From NCBI RefSeq assembly GCF_030547425.1, contig NZ_JAUORH010000013.1, positions 1-64,000 on the forward strand: a stretch of DNA of 64,000 nucleotides, in the 5' to 3' direction. The position numbers and the translations under genes were made by a program. Below, piece by piece: positions 52,983-62,160 of this stretch; the stretch's first letter is position 1; each line of letters begins with the position of its first letter. Source of the stretch: Tenacibaculum sp. 1_MG-2023. Its GTDB lineage: Bacteria; Bacteroidota; Bacteroidia; Flavobacteriales; Flavobacteriaceae. The notes below the pieces were generated by a model. The model did not search any database, was not told the DNA's origin, and was given only the letters and a program-made list of their open reading frames with translations.

Positions 52983-53795
52983 ATGTATAATTTATTAAAA
53001 GGAAAAAAAGGAATTATTTTTGGGGCATTAGATGAGAATTCTATTGCATGGAAAGTAGCTGAACGTGCTCACGAAGAAGGAGCAGAATTTGTGTTAACTA
53101 ATGCACCTATTGCAATGCGTATGGGAGGTATTAAAGATTTAGCAGCGAAAACAGGATCAGAAATTATTCCAGCTGATGCGACTTCTATGGATGACTTAAA
53201 CAATTTAGTTGAAAAATCTATGGAAATTTTAGGAGGTAAAATCGATTTTGTTTTACACTCTATCGGTATGTCAGTTAATGTACGTAAAGGACGTCATTAT
53301 ACAGATTCTAAATACGATTTCACAACGAAAGGATGGGATGTTTCTGCAGTATCTTTTCATAAAGTAATGAATGTTTTATATAACAAACAAGCCATGAATG
53401 AATGGGGTAGTGTTGTTGCATTAACTTATATGGCAGCACAACGTGTATTCCCAGATTACAATGATATGGCTGATAACAAAGCGTATTTAGAAAGCATCGC
53501 ACGTAGTTTTGGTTATTTCTTTGGAAGAGATCATAAAGTACGTGTAAACACAATTTCTCAATCACCAACGCCAACGACTGCAGGTCAAGGAGTAAAAGGA
53601 TTTGATGGATTTATTTCATATGCTGAAAAAATGTCTCCATTAGGAAACGCTACAGCGTTAGAGTGTGCAGACTATACGATTTCATTATTCTCAGATTTAA
53701 CAAAGAAAGTAACCTTACAAAATTTATTCCACGATGGAGGGTTTTCTAACATGGGAGTAAGTGATGCTGTAATGGAAAGATTTACTGAAGAGTAA
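52983..53795 (+). CDS. fabI: Enoyl-ACP reductase FabI
   Basis: A 270-residue NADH-dependent reductase of the last step of fatty-acid elongation. The N-terminal cofactor region is GALDENSIAWKVAERAHEEG. The catalytic pair is in PDYNDMADNKAYLES (Tyr-x6-Lys), and the substrate loop SQSPTPTTAGQGVKGF follows. The length and Y-x6-K spacing identify FabI and not FabK, FabL or FabV. Monocistronic with its own promoter. Confidence 0.95.
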   Translation: MYNLLKGKKGIIFGALDENSIAWKVAERAHEEGAEFVLTNAPIAMRMGGIKDLAAKTGSEIIPADATSMDDLNNLVEKSMEILGGKIDFVLHSIGMSVNVRKGRHYTDSKYDFTTKGWDVSAVSFHKVMNVLYNKQAMNEWGSVVALTYMAAQRVFPDYNDMADNKAYLESIARSFGYFFGRDHKVRVNTISQSPTPTTAGQGVKGFDGFISYAEKMSPLGNATALECADYTISLFSDLTKKVTLQNLFHDGGFSNMGVSDAVMERFTEE

Positions 53796-53802
53796 ATTAA
53801 CT

Positions 53803-53830
53803 TGTGCCTTGAGCGTAGTCGAAAGGTACT
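53803..53830. repeat. Short dispersed repeat fragment
   Basis: TGTGCCTTGAGCGTAGTCGAAAGGTACT, a C/G-richer island between fabI and the DUF3050 gene. On the other strand it reads CCTTTCGACTACGCTCAAGG, a phrase known from dispersed repeats in flavobacterial genomes. The identification is from memory; only one copy is in the window. Confidence 0.4.
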
Positions 53831-53889
53831 GAAAGAATATATAATTAAATGCAAATCGTTAGATTTGCATTTTTTATTGACAGTTATAA

Positions 53890-54669
53890 ATGAGCAATAT
53901 TTTACACATAGTAAAGGAATTAAAACCCTTAAGAAAACAGCTTAAAGAACATGAGCTATATAATTCGTTAAATGATATAAACGATGTAAAATTATTTATG
54001 GAATCGCATGTATTTGCTGTGTGGGACTTTATGTCGTTGTTAAAGGCATTACAACGAGAACTTACTTGTGTAAATTTGCCTTGGTTACCTGCTGTAAATA
54101 TTAAAACAGCTCGTTTTATTAATGAAATTGTGTTAGGTGAAGAAACTGATATTAATGAGTTAGGAGAACCTAAGAGTCACTTTGAAATGTATATTGATGC
54201 GATGCGTCAAGCAGGAGGAAGTGTTTCTGAAATTTCAAGTTTTATTTCAGATATCCTTGATGGTAAACCTGTTGACCAAGCTCTGGAAAACTGTTCAATT
54301 ATTGAAGAAGTCAAAGATTTTGTAAATTTTTCTTTTGAAATTATTAAAACAAAACAACCACATATTATTGCATCTAGTTTTACTTTTGGAAGAGAAGATG
54401 TAATACCAGATATGTTTTTAGAAATTGTAAAAAATACGGAAGAGAAAGAAGGGAGTTCATACAGTAAACTTACGTATTATCTTAATAGACATATTGAGTT
54501 AGACGGTGATGAACATGGACCATTATCATTACAAATGATAGAAGAGTTATGTGGAAATGATGAACAAAAATGGAATGACGCATTATATTATGCTAAAGAA
54601 TCTTTGCGAAAAAGAATACAACTCTGGGATGGTATAGCTAAACAAATTAAACAAGCAGCTTTAGTGTAG
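53890..54669 (+). CDS. DUF3050 protein
   Basis: A 259-residue helical protein matching DUF3050, a heme-oxygenase-like fold family: [20 protein letters not shown], then [13 protein letters not shown] in the form [17 protein letters not shown], then [20 protein letters not shown] and [19 protein letters not shown] near the end. The conserved His and Glu residues ([20 protein letters not shown]) would suit a di-iron or cofactor site. Function unknown. The stop TAG overlaps the GTG start of the glycosyltransferase gene. Confidence 0.88.
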   Translation: MSNILHIVKELKPLRKQLKEHELYNSLNDINDVKLFMESHVFAVWDFMSLLKALQRELTCVNLPWLPAVNIKTARFINEIVLGEETDINELGEPKSHFEMYIDAMRQAGGSVSEISSFISDILDGKPVDQALENCSIIEEVKDFVNFSFEIIKTKQPHIIASSFTFGREDVIPDMFLEIVKNTEEKEGSSYSKLTYYLNRHIELDGDEHGPLSLQMIEELCGNDEQKWNDALYYAKESLRKRIQLWDGIAKQIKQAALV

Positions 54670-55622
54670 TGGATATACAGTTTTCAATAATAATACCTGT
54701 TTACAACCGACCACAAGAAATTGATGAGTTGTTAGAAAGCTTAACAAAACAAGACTTGAAAGACGATTTTGAGGTATTAATTGTTGAAGATGGTTCAGAA
54801 AATTCATCTGAAGAGATTGTAAATAAGTATAGGTCAAAACTCAATCTAAACTATTTTTATAAAGAAAATAGTGGAGCAGGGGCAAGTCGTAACTATGGAA
54901 TGCAGAGAGCCTCAGGAAATTATTTTATTATTTTAGATTCTGATGTAATTGTTCCATCTCAATATCTTTCTGAAGTAAAAAAAGCATTAGAAGAAAATTA
55001 TACTGATGCTTTTGGTGGTCCAGATGCAGCACACCCCAGTTTTACAGCATTACAAATAGCTATTAATTATTCAATGACTTCGATGTTAACCACTGGAGGT
55101 ATTAGAGGAAAGAAAAAAGCTGTAGGAAAATTCCAACCTCGAAGCTTTAACCTTGGTTTGTCTAAAATTGCTTTTGAAAAAACAAATGGCTTTTCTAAAA
55201 TGAAAGCGGGAGAAGACATCGATTTAACCTTTCGCCTATGGAAGAAAGGTTTTGAAACACAATTAATAGAAAAGGCTTTTGTATATCATAAGCGTAGAAG
55301 TACTATTAAACAGTTTTTTAAACAAACATTTGCTTTTGGTACTGCAAGACCTATTTTAAATAAAAAGTACCCTGAAACAGCAAAGTTAACTTATTGGTTT
55401 CCGAGTTTATTTATTATTGGAATTGATTTTGCGATTATAGTAGTATTCTTTGGGTATTGGCAGTTGTTAGTTTTTTATGGAGTTTATTTTACGGGGATCT
55501 TTTTAGATTCTCTATTACAAAATAAAAACTTGCAAGTAGCTTTTTTGAGTATTATTACAACCATCACTCAGTTTTATGGTTACGGGCTTGGTTTTCTTGA
55601 GTCTAGATTTCTGAAAAAATAA
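54669..55622 (+). CDS. Glycosyltransferase family 2, membrane-anchored
   Basis: A 317-residue GT-A fold glycosyltransferase. FSIIIPVYNRPQEIDELLES opens the domain, the metal-binding DXD is LDSDVIVPS near residue 94, and GEDIDLTFRLWKKGF (the ED motif and Arg) lies near 180. Two hydrophobic segments near 240-285 anchor it at the membrane. It starts with GTG overlapping the DUF3050 stop (TAGTG), so the two are translated together; why a DUF3050 protein would pair with a transferase is unclear. Confidence 0.88.
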   Translation: MDIQFSIIIPVYNRPQEIDELLESLTKQDLKDDFEVLIVEDGSENSSEEIVNKYRSKLNLNYFYKENSGAGASRNYGMQRASGNYFIILDSDVIVPSQYLSEVKKALEENYTDAFGGPDAAHPSFTALQIAINYSMTSMLTTGGIRGKKKAVGKFQPRSFNLGLSKIAFEKTNGFSKMKAGEDIDLTFRLWKKGFETQLIEKAFVYHKRRSTIKQFFKQTFAFGTARPILNKKYPETAKLTYWFPSLFIIGIDFAIIVVFFGYWQLLVFYGVYFTGIFLDSLLQNKNLQVAFLSIITTITQFYGYGLGFLESRFLKK

Positions 55623-55651
55623 AAAAAACTCCCAAATTATTGAGAGTTTTT
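55622..55651. terminator. Bidirectional terminator
   Basis: Stem AAAACTC / GAGTTTT with an A/T-rich loop and flanking A- and T-tracts, between the convergent glycosyltransferase and ArsC-like genes. Confidence 0.6.
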
Positions 55652-55658
55652 GAATGGT

Positions 55659-56000
55659 TTATATAACTTCTTTGATAATTTCCGGCGGTCGTCCAATAAC
55701 AGCTTTATTACCTTTAATAACAATAGGACGTTCTATCAACTTAGGGTTTTCAATCATTGCTTTAATGACTTCAGAATCTGATAGTTCTTTTCCTTTATAT
55801 TCATCTTTCCAAATTTTTTCATTTTTACGAACTAAATCAATCGGAGAAATATTTAATAAACGAATAACTTCTTTTAATTCTTTTTCGGAAGGAGTGTTGT
55901 CTAAATATTTTACAATTTCAAATTCCTTTCCAGAGTTTTCTAAAATTTCTAAACCTTGTCTCGATTTAGAACAACGTGGATTATGGTATATTTTTATCAT
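55659..56000 (-). CDS. ArsC-family reductase (arsenate reductase/Spx-like)
   Basis: A 113-residue thioredoxin-fold protein. The N-terminal active-site segment is YHNPRCSKSRQGLEIL, with a single Cys followed by SKS, as in glutaredoxin-linked ArsC. The C-terminal half contains LIERPIVIKGNKAVIGRPPE, the conserved cis-Pro/Arg region. It could be a true arsenate reductase or a YffB/Spx-type relative; no other ars genes are nearby. Confidence 0.88.
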   Translation of the reverse strand: MIKIYHNPRCSKSRQGLEILENSGKEFEIVKYLDNTPSEKELKEVIRLLNISPIDLVRKNEKIWKDEYKGKELSDSEVIKAMIENPKLIERPIVIKGNKAVIGRPPEIIKEVI

Positions 56001-56069
56001 TTTATTGTTAGTTTACAAAGTTTAAAGGTTTATTTGTTTGTAAATTGAAAAAACAAATGTTCCTAATTC

Positions 56070-57164
56070 CTAGTCTTCTTTTTGTCCCATCATCATTAAA
56101 TAAGCCTTTAAAAACGGATTAATATTCCCATCCATAACAGCATCTACATTTCCTGTTTCATGAGCTGTACGAACATCTTTTACTAATTTATATGGATGCA
56201 TTACATAGTTCCGAATTTGGCTTCCCCATTCATTTTTCATTTTATTAGCTTCTATTTCTTCACGAGCAGCTAGTCGTTTTTGTAATTCAATTTCGTATAA
56301 TTGCGATTTTAACATTTGCATTGCTGTAGCTCTGTTATCGTGCTGAGAACGTGAGTTTGAACATTGAATTTGAATCCCGGTTGGCTTATGTAATAATTGA
56401 ACCTTAGTTTCAACCTTATTTACATTTTGTCCACCAGCACCGCTAGAACGAGCTGTAGTAATTTCAATATCGGCAGGGTTTACTTCAACTTCGATAGAAT
56501 CATCAGCAACAGGATATACATATACAGAAGCAAATGAGGTATGACGTTTTGCATTGCTATCAAAAGGAGAAATACGCACCAAACGATGCACGCCATTTTC
56601 ACCTTTTAACCACCCGAAAGCATAATCACCTTCAAATTCTAAAGTAACGGTTTTTATACCGGCTACATCACCTTCTTGATAGTTCAGTGTTTTAATTTTA
56701 AATCCTTGTTTTTCTGCCCACATAGTGTACATTCGGGTAAGCATTTCTGCCCAATCACAACTTTCTGTACCTCCAGCACCTGCGGTTATTTGTATGGTAG
56801 CACTTAAATTGTCACCTTCTTCCGACAGCATGTTTTTAAACTCAATATCTTCTAAAAAAGTAGCTGTTCTTTCAAATTGTTCTTCAACTTCGCTATCCTC
56901 AATATCACCTTCTTTATAAAAATCGTATAAGACTACTAAATCGTCGTTCATTGCTACAACAGTATTATAATCTTCTACCCATTTCTTTTTAAAACGAAGC
57001 GATTTCATAACAGTTTCAGCCTCTTTAGGATTATTCCAAAAGTCAGGGTTTGCTGTTTTTTCTTCTTCATTTGAAATTTCAATTAACTTCTTGTCAATTT
57101 CTAAATATCCTTTTAACTTGCCAATTCGTTCAGCGATATTTTTAAGCTGTTCGTGTGTAATCAT
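56070..57164 (-). CDS. prfB: Peptide chain release factor 2
   Basis: A 364-residue class I release factor reading UAA/UGA. The peptidyl-tRNA hydrolysis motif is [18 protein letters not shown] (GGQ). The stop-codon recognition SPF tripeptide is in [15 protein letters not shown], which identifies RF2 and not RF1. The N-terminal helix region ([13 protein letters not shown]) is continuous, so no programmed +1 frameshift of the CUU-UGA type is present. A promoter box TATTTTTG lies 5 nt before the ATG, giving an almost leaderless message. Confidence 0.95.
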   Translation of the reverse strand: MITHEQLKNIAERIGKLKGYLEIDKKLIEISNEEEKTANPDFWNNPKEAETVMKSLRFKKKWVEDYNTVVAMNDDLVVLYDFYKEGDIEDSEVEEQFERTATFLEDIEFKNMLSEEGDNLSATIQITAGAGGTESCDWAEMLTRMYTMWAEKQGFKIKTLNYQEGDVAGIKTVTLEFEGDYAFGWLKGENGVHRLVRISPFDSNAKRHTSFASVYVYPVADDSIEVEVNPADIEITTARSSGAGGQNVNKVETKVQLLHKPTGIQIQCSNSRSQHDNRATAMQMLKSQLYEIELQKRLAAREEIEANKMKNEWGSQIRNYVMHPYKLVKDVRTAHETGNVDAVMDGNINPFLKAYLMMMGQKED

Positions 57165-57169
57165 AGATG

Positions 57170-57177
57170 CAAAAATA
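57170..57177 (-). promoter_or_regulatory. Promoter -7 box TATTTTTG before prfB
   Basis: Exact TAnnTTTG match on the minus strand, ending 5 nt before the prfB ATG. Confidence 0.45.
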
Positions 57178-57200
57178 CATTTTATAAATCGTAGTTAGAA

Positions 57201-58223
57201 ATGGAAATAAACTTAATAAGTGATACTGTAACTAAGCCAACTCAAGGAATGTTGGAGGCAATGATGAGTGCTAAAGTAGGAGATGATGTTTTTAAAGCAG
57301 ATCCGACAGTGAATTTGTTACAAGAAAAAGTAGCGGATCTGTTTGGAATGGAAGCTGCGTTGTTTTTTCCTTCGGGAACCATGGCAAATCAAACTGCGAT
57401 AAAAATCCACACACAACCTGGTGATAGAATGTTTTGTGATAAATGGGCGCATGTATATAACTATGAGGGAGGTGGAGCTGCTTTTAATGCAGGGGTAACC
57501 TCTTGTTTAATTGATGGTAATAGAGGTATGTTTACTGCAGTACAATTAAAGAGTTTAGTAGGAGGAAGAAATGATATTCATACACCATATAGTAGATTAG
57601 TTTGTGTTGAAAATACCACGAATAAAGGTGGAGGTGCTTGTTGGGATTTTGAAGAATTACAAAAAATTCAAAAAGTAGCTAAAACAAATGATTTAGCTTA
57701 CCATCTTGATGGAGCACGTTTATTTAATGCTTTAGTAGCTAAAAATGAAACTCCAAAACAGTATGGAGAATTATTTGATACGATTTCTATCTGTTTGTCG
57801 AAAGGATTGGGGGCTCCTGTAGGTTCAGTATTAGTGGGGAGTAAGGCACATATAGAAAAAGCGTTACGTGTACGTAAGTTGTTCGGTGGAGGAATGAGAC
57901 AAGCTGGGTTTTTAGCAGCCGCAGGAATTTATGCTTTGGACAGTCAAGTAGAGCGTTTAGCAACAGATCATCAAAAAGCAAAAGAGATAGGAGAAGTTTT
58001 AGAAAAATGTTGGTATGTGACTAAAGTGGAACCTATTGAAACGAATATTGTTATTTTTTATGTAAACGATTCTATAAATCCAGATGATTTTATAAAAAAA
58101 ATGGCAGATAAAGGTATTTTGCTAATTTCTATGGGGGAAGGGAAAATACGCATTGTAACACATTTAGACTTTACGGATGAAATGTTAAATGTTTTGTTAG
58201 GAGTATTAAACAACTATTCTTAA
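57201..58223 (+). CDS. Threonine aldolase (beta-eliminating lyase family)
   Basis: A 340-residue PLP enzyme. The N-terminal block [19 protein letters not shown] and [16 protein letters not shown] (phosphate-binding loop) are those of low-specificity L-threonine aldolase. The PLP-lysine is in [18 protein letters not shown] (about residue 199), with the Asp partner in [13 protein letters not shown]. It cleaves L-threonine/allo-threonine to glycine and acetaldehyde. Its end overlaps the convergent small barrel gene by 4 bp. Confidence 0.92.
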   Translation: MEINLISDTVTKPTQGMLEAMMSAKVGDDVFKADPTVNLLQEKVADLFGMEAALFFPSGTMANQTAIKIHTQPGDRMFCDKWAHVYNYEGGGAAFNAGVTSCLIDGNRGMFTAVQLKSLVGGRNDIHTPYSRLVCVENTTNKGGGACWDFEELQKIQKVAKTNDLAYHLDGARLFNALVAKNETPKQYGELFDTISICLSKGLGAPVGSVLVGSKAHIEKALRVRKLFGGGMRQAGFLAAAGIYALDSQVERLATDHQKAKEIGEVLEKCWYVTKVEPIETNIVIFYVNDSINPDDFIKKMADKGILLISMGEGKIRIVTHLDFTDEMLNVLLGVLNNYS

Positions 58224-58702
58224 AAGAAAACCCTTACAATAGGTGAGAAAGCAGAAGCGTACACGCTTCTGTCTTCTTTATGTAAAACATCGTATTGCAC
58301 ACCTAAAGAAACAGCACCTATTCTATAAGAAGCTCCAATATTTAAAGCGGGGTAGTTGTGTCTCTTCGAGATACCATTAATGTTAGTGTTAACGTACATT
58401 TGCTGTAAATCGGCAGAAAACTCAACTTCTCTAATAGGTCTAAATAGTGTAATTACTTTAGGTGTAATAATATTAGAACTTAAACCTTCATTCTTATTAT
58501 AGGCATAACCAATTCCTATACCTATAGAAAAAGATTCGTTAAAATCATAAACAGCAGCTGGAGATATAGCAAGAGTCGTATTGTTTGAGCCAAAACCAAA
58601 GCTAACATCCCCACCAAAACGAACATTTTTCCAAAAATTATCTTCTTGAGTAAAAGCTATAGTAGAATAAATAAAAAAGCTAAAAAAAAATAATCTACTC
58701 AT
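58220..58702 (-). CDS. Small outer-membrane beta-barrel-like protein
   Basis: A 160-residue exported protein (signal peptide ending FTQED). The mature sequence alternates polar and hydrophobic residues in about eight strands ([54 protein letters not shown]) and ends with an aromatic residue, VRVFF. These are typical of a small eight-stranded outer-membrane barrel of OmpA/OmpW size. The last four bases are shared with the threonine aldolase gene. No ligand or partner is suggested. Confidence 0.72.
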   Translation of the reverse strand: MSRLFFFSFFIYSTIAFTQEDNFWKNVRFGGDVSFGFGSNNTTLAISPAAVYDFNESFSIGIGIGYAYNKNEGLSSNIITPKVITLFRPIREVEFSADLQQMYVNTNINGISKRHNYPALNIGASYRIGAVSLGVQYDVLHKEDRSVYASAFSPIVRVFF

Positions 58703-58781
58703 AAGTAAATAGTTAACTCAGCTAATATAATAAATAGTCATCATAAAACGTTAAGAGAAGTTTATAAAAAATTAGTGTTTT

Positions 58782-59396
58782 TTAATTTAACTTTTCGAGT
58801 TTAGCTAACTCTTTGTAGTTTTTGTTTAGTTTTCTTAGTAATATTCCATACAAGAGTTGATAAAAGCACCATAGAATTATAAGCATAATTATTAACATTA
58901 TCACTGTAACAATTATTGAAATTAAAACTTGCTTAGAGTTAAACTCTGGGTGGGTTTTTAATGATGCAATGGCAACTATAATTCCAAAAATAAATACATA
59001 CAATAAGTTGAATATAACGTAGTACTTTACAGTTTTTCTAGTTTTAATAATCTTTGTCATTAAAGTTTTAGTAGAGTCTACAACAGAAATGCTTTTATAA
59101 TTAAGGTAAAATTTAATCAAGAAATAGAGTAGTACAGGGTAGATGATGAATTGTGAATAAATCATAAAGCTATATAAGCCAAGTTTTTTATATTCTTCAT
59201 AAGCTTCTTCCATATCAAAAATAAAATAGAAAGAATTCAAGAAAATAAACTCTAAAATTCCAATAATAAAAATCCATTTTACGATTGAAGATGACTTGGA
59301 ATGTGCCATTCTATAGATATCAATTTTAGAAACTTTATCTGTTTCTTCTGATTGGTTACCCCAAGCTTTTTTATATTTATCTAAATCTAAATCCAT
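58782..59396 (-). CDS. Membrane protein encoded with the ECF sigma factor
   Basis: A 204-residue protein with a cytoplasmic N-terminus (MDLDLDKYKKAWGNQSEE) and four hydrophobic segments (about 38-58, 75-95, 122-145, 155-180), ending in a Lys-rich helix. It starts 6 bp after the sigma gene. Short N-terminal helices with a K-x-x-W pattern before membrane segments are seen in flavobacterial proteins that pair with ECF sigmas and may act as anti-sigma factors, but no anti-sigma motif is visible. Function is inferred from position only. Confidence 0.6.
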   Translation of the reverse strand: MDLDLDKYKKAWGNQSEETDKVSKIDIYRMAHSKSSSIVKWIFIIGILEFIFLNSFYFIFDMEEAYEEYKKLGLYSFMIYSQFIIYPVLLYFLIKFYLNYKSISVVDSTKTLMTKIIKTRKTVKYYVIFNLLYVFIFGIIVAIASLKTHPEFNSKQVLISIIVTVIMLIIMLIILWCFYQLLYGILLRKLNKNYKELAKLEKLN

Positions 59397-59402
59397 TTAT
59401 AA

Positions 59403-59897
59403 TTATGGGTTTAATACTTTTTTTAATTTATCTTTAGCTCTGTTCATTTTCACACGAGCATTTACTTCACTTATACCTAAAGTTTCAGAGATTTCCTTAT
59501 AGGGTTTGTCTTCTAAGTATAAAAAAATCAGAGCCTTATCAATATCATTTAATTTACGAATTGCACCATACAAAGCTTTTAACTGTACTTCTTCAGTATC
59601 ATCATATTCTTCTGCTTTAATTTTAAAAGAATAGTCTGTAAAGTCTTGTGTTTTTATACTTCTTGTTGATTTTCTATATAAAGAAATAGCAGTATTCAAT
59701 GCTACTCGATACATCCAAGTACTAAATTTTGCATCTCCTCTAAATTTACTATAGTTTTTCCATAACTGAATGGTGATTTCTTGAAACAAATCGTTATGTG
59801 CATTTTGGTTGGTAGTGTAAATCCTACATACCTTATGCACAATGTTTTGATTGGCTTCGAAATCAGTTAAAAATTTATTTTCTAATTCTTTTTTCAC
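59403..59897 (-). CDS. ECF-type RNA polymerase sigma factor
   Basis: A 164-residue sigma-70 family member. Region 2 (DLFQEITIQLWKNYSKFRGD, then STWMYRVALNTAISLYRK) and region 4 (FLYLEDKPYKEISETLGIS, then EVNARVKMNRAKDKLKKVL, the helix-turn-helix) are complete, and regions 1 and 3 are absent. The gene is transcribed with the membrane protein that follows, 6 bp away, and has a promoter box TATTTTTG 34 nt upstream. The stimulus is unknown. Confidence 0.92.
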   Translation of the reverse strand: MKKELENKFLTDFEANQNIVHKVCRIYTTNQNAHNDLFQEITIQLWKNYSKFRGDAKFSTWMYRVALNTAISLYRKSTRSIKTQDFTDYSFKIKAEEYDDTEEVQLKALYGAIRKLNDIDKALIFLYLEDKPYKEISETLGISEVNARVKMNRAKDKLKKVLNP

Positions 59898-59931
59898 TGA
59901 GTTTAGTAGAGTTGATATGTTATAAGTAGCT

Positions 59932-59939
59932 CAAAAATA
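59932..59939 (-). promoter_or_regulatory. Promoter -7 box TATTTTTG for the ECF sigma operon
   Basis: Exact TAnnTTTG match on the minus strand, leader about 31 nt. No -33 TTG at standard spacing, which fits a possible alternative promoter class. Confidence 0.45.
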
Positions 59940-60049
59940 CAAATTGTTACAATTCATCCTAAAAATAATACAATTCAGTTTGTTATTATTTTAAAAATAG
60001 AGTTTCCGATGAATATTTGTGTCAGAATTAACCATAAAAAATAAACAAA

Positions 60050-60466
60050 ATGAAATTCTTAATACACATTTTTGTTATAGCAGTTTTATTTACAGTTAAA
60101 ACAGTTTCAGCTCAAAACAAAACAGTTACAGCAACAGTTGTGAATGTCACTTCTGACAAAGGAAAAGTAAAATTTGCTTTATATATTAAAGAGAATTTTA
60201 GAAAAGAATCGTTACAAGCGAAAGAATCAGTAATTAAAGAAGGAAAAAGTACTGTGATTTTTGAAAACATTCCAACTGGTGAGTATGCTATAATTTGTTT
60301 TCATGACGCAAATAATAATAGTAAAATGGATTTTGAGCCTAATGGAATGCCTTTGGAAGATTATGGAGCATCAAACAATAAATTATCTCGTTTTGGACCT
60401 CCTCAATTTGAAGAAGCAAAATTCTTAGTTGAGGATAAAAATGTATCTTTCGATATTAAATTTTAG
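60050..60466 (+). CDS. DUF2141 exported protein
   Basis: A 138-residue protein with a signal peptide (residues 1-20, FTVKTVSAQN) and a DUF2141 beta-sandwich: ATVVNVTSDKGKVKFALYIK, then VIFENIPTGEYAIICFHDAN and the calcium-like loop DANNNSKMDFEPNGMPLEDY. The ending RFGPPQFEEAKFLVEDKN is typical. The function of the family is unknown. It precedes the sensor kinase gene by 40 bp in the same direction. Confidence 0.85.
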   Translation: MKFLIHIFVIAVLFTVKTVSAQNKTVTATVVNVTSDKGKVKFALYIKENFRKESLQAKESVIKEGKSTVIFENIPTGEYAIICFHDANNNSKMDFEPNGMPLEDYGASNNKLSRFGPPQFEEAKFLVEDKNVSFDIKF

Positions 60467-60506
60467 AATAAAGAAGGTAAACCTTTAAATATAACAAGCA
60501 TAAAGA

Positions 60507-61862
60507 ATGAAAACACCAGTAAAAAAAATATTTAATAATTTGAAGAATGATATTTGGATTTGCTTAAAGCTTACAATCATTTTTGGTGCTGTTTTTACTT
60601 TAATAAATCAAGCTTTTACATTAAAAGAAGCTGGGTTAGTGTTTTTGTTTTCTGCAATGTATTCTTTTGTTTTGGGCTTAGGTAATGGAGTTATTAATGG
60701 TTATTTAAGTAAAAAGTGGGACTGGGTTTTGCAAACCAACCAAAGGGTTTGGGCAGGGATTATAGCAACAATTAGTTATACAGTAGTAGCTGTATTACTA
60801 ATTCATTATATACAATACTTTGTTATTTTTAATAACAACATAGGTAACTTTTTTAAAGGGCAGTTTTTATGGATGCATTTATTTGCAATTATACTTTCAT
60901 TGGCCATTGCTGTATTTTTTCACGCGAAAGACTTTATGGTTAACTGGAAAGCTTCTGTAAAACAAGAAACTACACAACATGAAATAGTAGCCAAAACAGA
61001 AACTGCAAAGTTTGAAACTTTAAAAAGTCAGATAGATCCACATTTTTTGTTTAATAGTTTAAATGTGTTAACCTCTTTAATTAGTGAAAACCCAAAGCAA
61101 GCAGAAAGGTTTACCACAAAACTATCTAAAGTATATAGGTATGTATTAGAACAACGAAATAAAGAGTTAGTGCCTATTCAAGAGGAGTTACAATTTGCTA
61201 AGACGTATATGGAATTATTGCAAATGCGCTTTGAAGAAGCTGTACAGTTTAACATTCCAGAAGAAGTAAGTAACTTAGATTTAAAAATAGTGCCGTTATC
61301 ACTTCAATTATTATTAGAAAATGCAGTGAAACACAATGTAGTTTCTTCAACTAAACCTTTAGAAATAAGTATTTATGAAGAAGATGGCTTTTTAAAAATT
61401 CAAAACAACGTTAATCCGAAAGAGGCTATAGGTAAAAGTACAAAAGTAGGATTAAGAAATATAGCAGATCGTTACGGTTTAATAACCGATAGAAACATTC
61501 AAATAATTAATAAAAACAAAACATTTACAGTGTGTTTACCACTGTTAATTAATATAAAAAATAGTATCATGGATACAAAAAATTTAGAAAACAGCAGTTA
61601 CGTAAAAGCAGTAGAAAAGGTAGAGAAACTAAAAGAGTTTTATCAAAATTTAGTCTCGTATTGTATAGTTATTCCTTTTTTAATATTTATAAACCTCAAA
61701 ACATATTCAAAATTTCAATGGTTTTGGTTTCCAATGATAGGCTGGGGGATAGGATTAATTTTTCATTATTTAGAAGTAAATAGTTATAACTTATTCTTAG
61801 GGAAAAACTGGGAAGAACGCAAGATTAAGGAGTTGATGGATGATGATAAAAATTATAAGTAA
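60507..61862 (+). CDS. LytS-type sensor histidine kinase with C-terminal 2TM domain
   Basis: A 451-residue kinase of the His_kinase (PF06580) class. Four N-terminal transmembrane helices (about 20-40, 43-65, 85-105, 120-140) precede the phospho-acceptor block QIDPHFLFNSLNVLTSL (His179) and the ATPase N-box LLLENAVKHN (264-273), with VGLRNIADRYGL as the G-box equivalent. The kinase normally ends at TVCLPLL (347). Here it runs on in frame through an internal ATG (61569, Met355) into a complete 2TM domain ending GKNWEERKIKEL. It forms an operon with four 2TM genes and a LytTR regulator. Confidence 0.9.
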   Translation: MKTPVKKIFNNLKNDIWICLKLTIIFGAVFTLINQAFTLKEAGLVFLFSAMYSFVLGLGNGVINGYLSKKWDWVLQTNQRVWAGIIATISYTVVAVLLIHYIQYFVIFNNNIGNFFKGQFLWMHLFAIILSLAIAVFFHAKDFMVNWKASVKQETTQHEIVAKTETAKFETLKSQIDPHFLFNSLNVLTSLISENPKQAERFTTKLSKVYRYVLEQRNKELVPIQEELQFAKTYMELLQMRFEEAVQFNIPEEVSNLDLKIVPLSLQLLLENAVKHNVVSSTKPLEISIYEEDGFLKIQNNVNPKEAIGKSTKVGLRNIADRYGLITDRNIQIINKNKTFTVCLPLLINIKNSIMDTKNLENSSYVKAVEKVEKLKEFYQNLVSYCIVIPFLIFINLKTYSKFQWFWFPMIGWGIGLIFHYLEVNSYNLFLGKNWEERKIKELMDDDKNYK

Positions 61863-61863
61863 T

Positions 61864-62160
61864 ATGGAAAAAGAATATACAACAGCTTACAAATATGCAA
61901 AAGCAAAAAAGAGAGTAGAGAAAATCAAAGGGTTTTACATTCATATTATAGTCACTGTATTAATCATTCCAGTTTTAATTTTTATAAACTTAAAGTTTGT
62001 GCCAAGTTATTATTGGTTTTATTACCCAATAATAGGAATGTTAATTGGTGTCTTTTTTCATTGGTTTGGAATTTTCGGAATTGATAAAATAGGTTTAGGA
62101 AAAGATTGGGAAGAACGTAAGATTAAAGAATTTTTAGAAAAAAAACATCATGGAAAATAA
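61864..62160 (+). CDS. 2TM-domain protein (array member 2)
   Basis: A 98-residue protein: a basic coiled N-terminus (YAKAKKRVEKIKGFYIHI), two membrane helices (about residues 30-50 and 55-78) separated by SYYWFYYPI, and the conserved end GKDWEERKIKEFLEKK. It starts 1 bp after the kinase stop; the ATG upstream at 61840 lies inside the kinase gene and is less likely. It overlaps the next 2TM gene by 11 bp. The 2TM family (PF13239) is linked to LytTR signalling in flavobacteria. Confidence 0.85.
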   Translation: MEKEYTTAYKYAKAKKRVEKIKGFYIHIIVTVLIIPVLIFINLKFVPSYYWFYYPIIGMLIGVFFHWFGIFGIDKIGLGKDWEERKIKEFLEKKHHGK

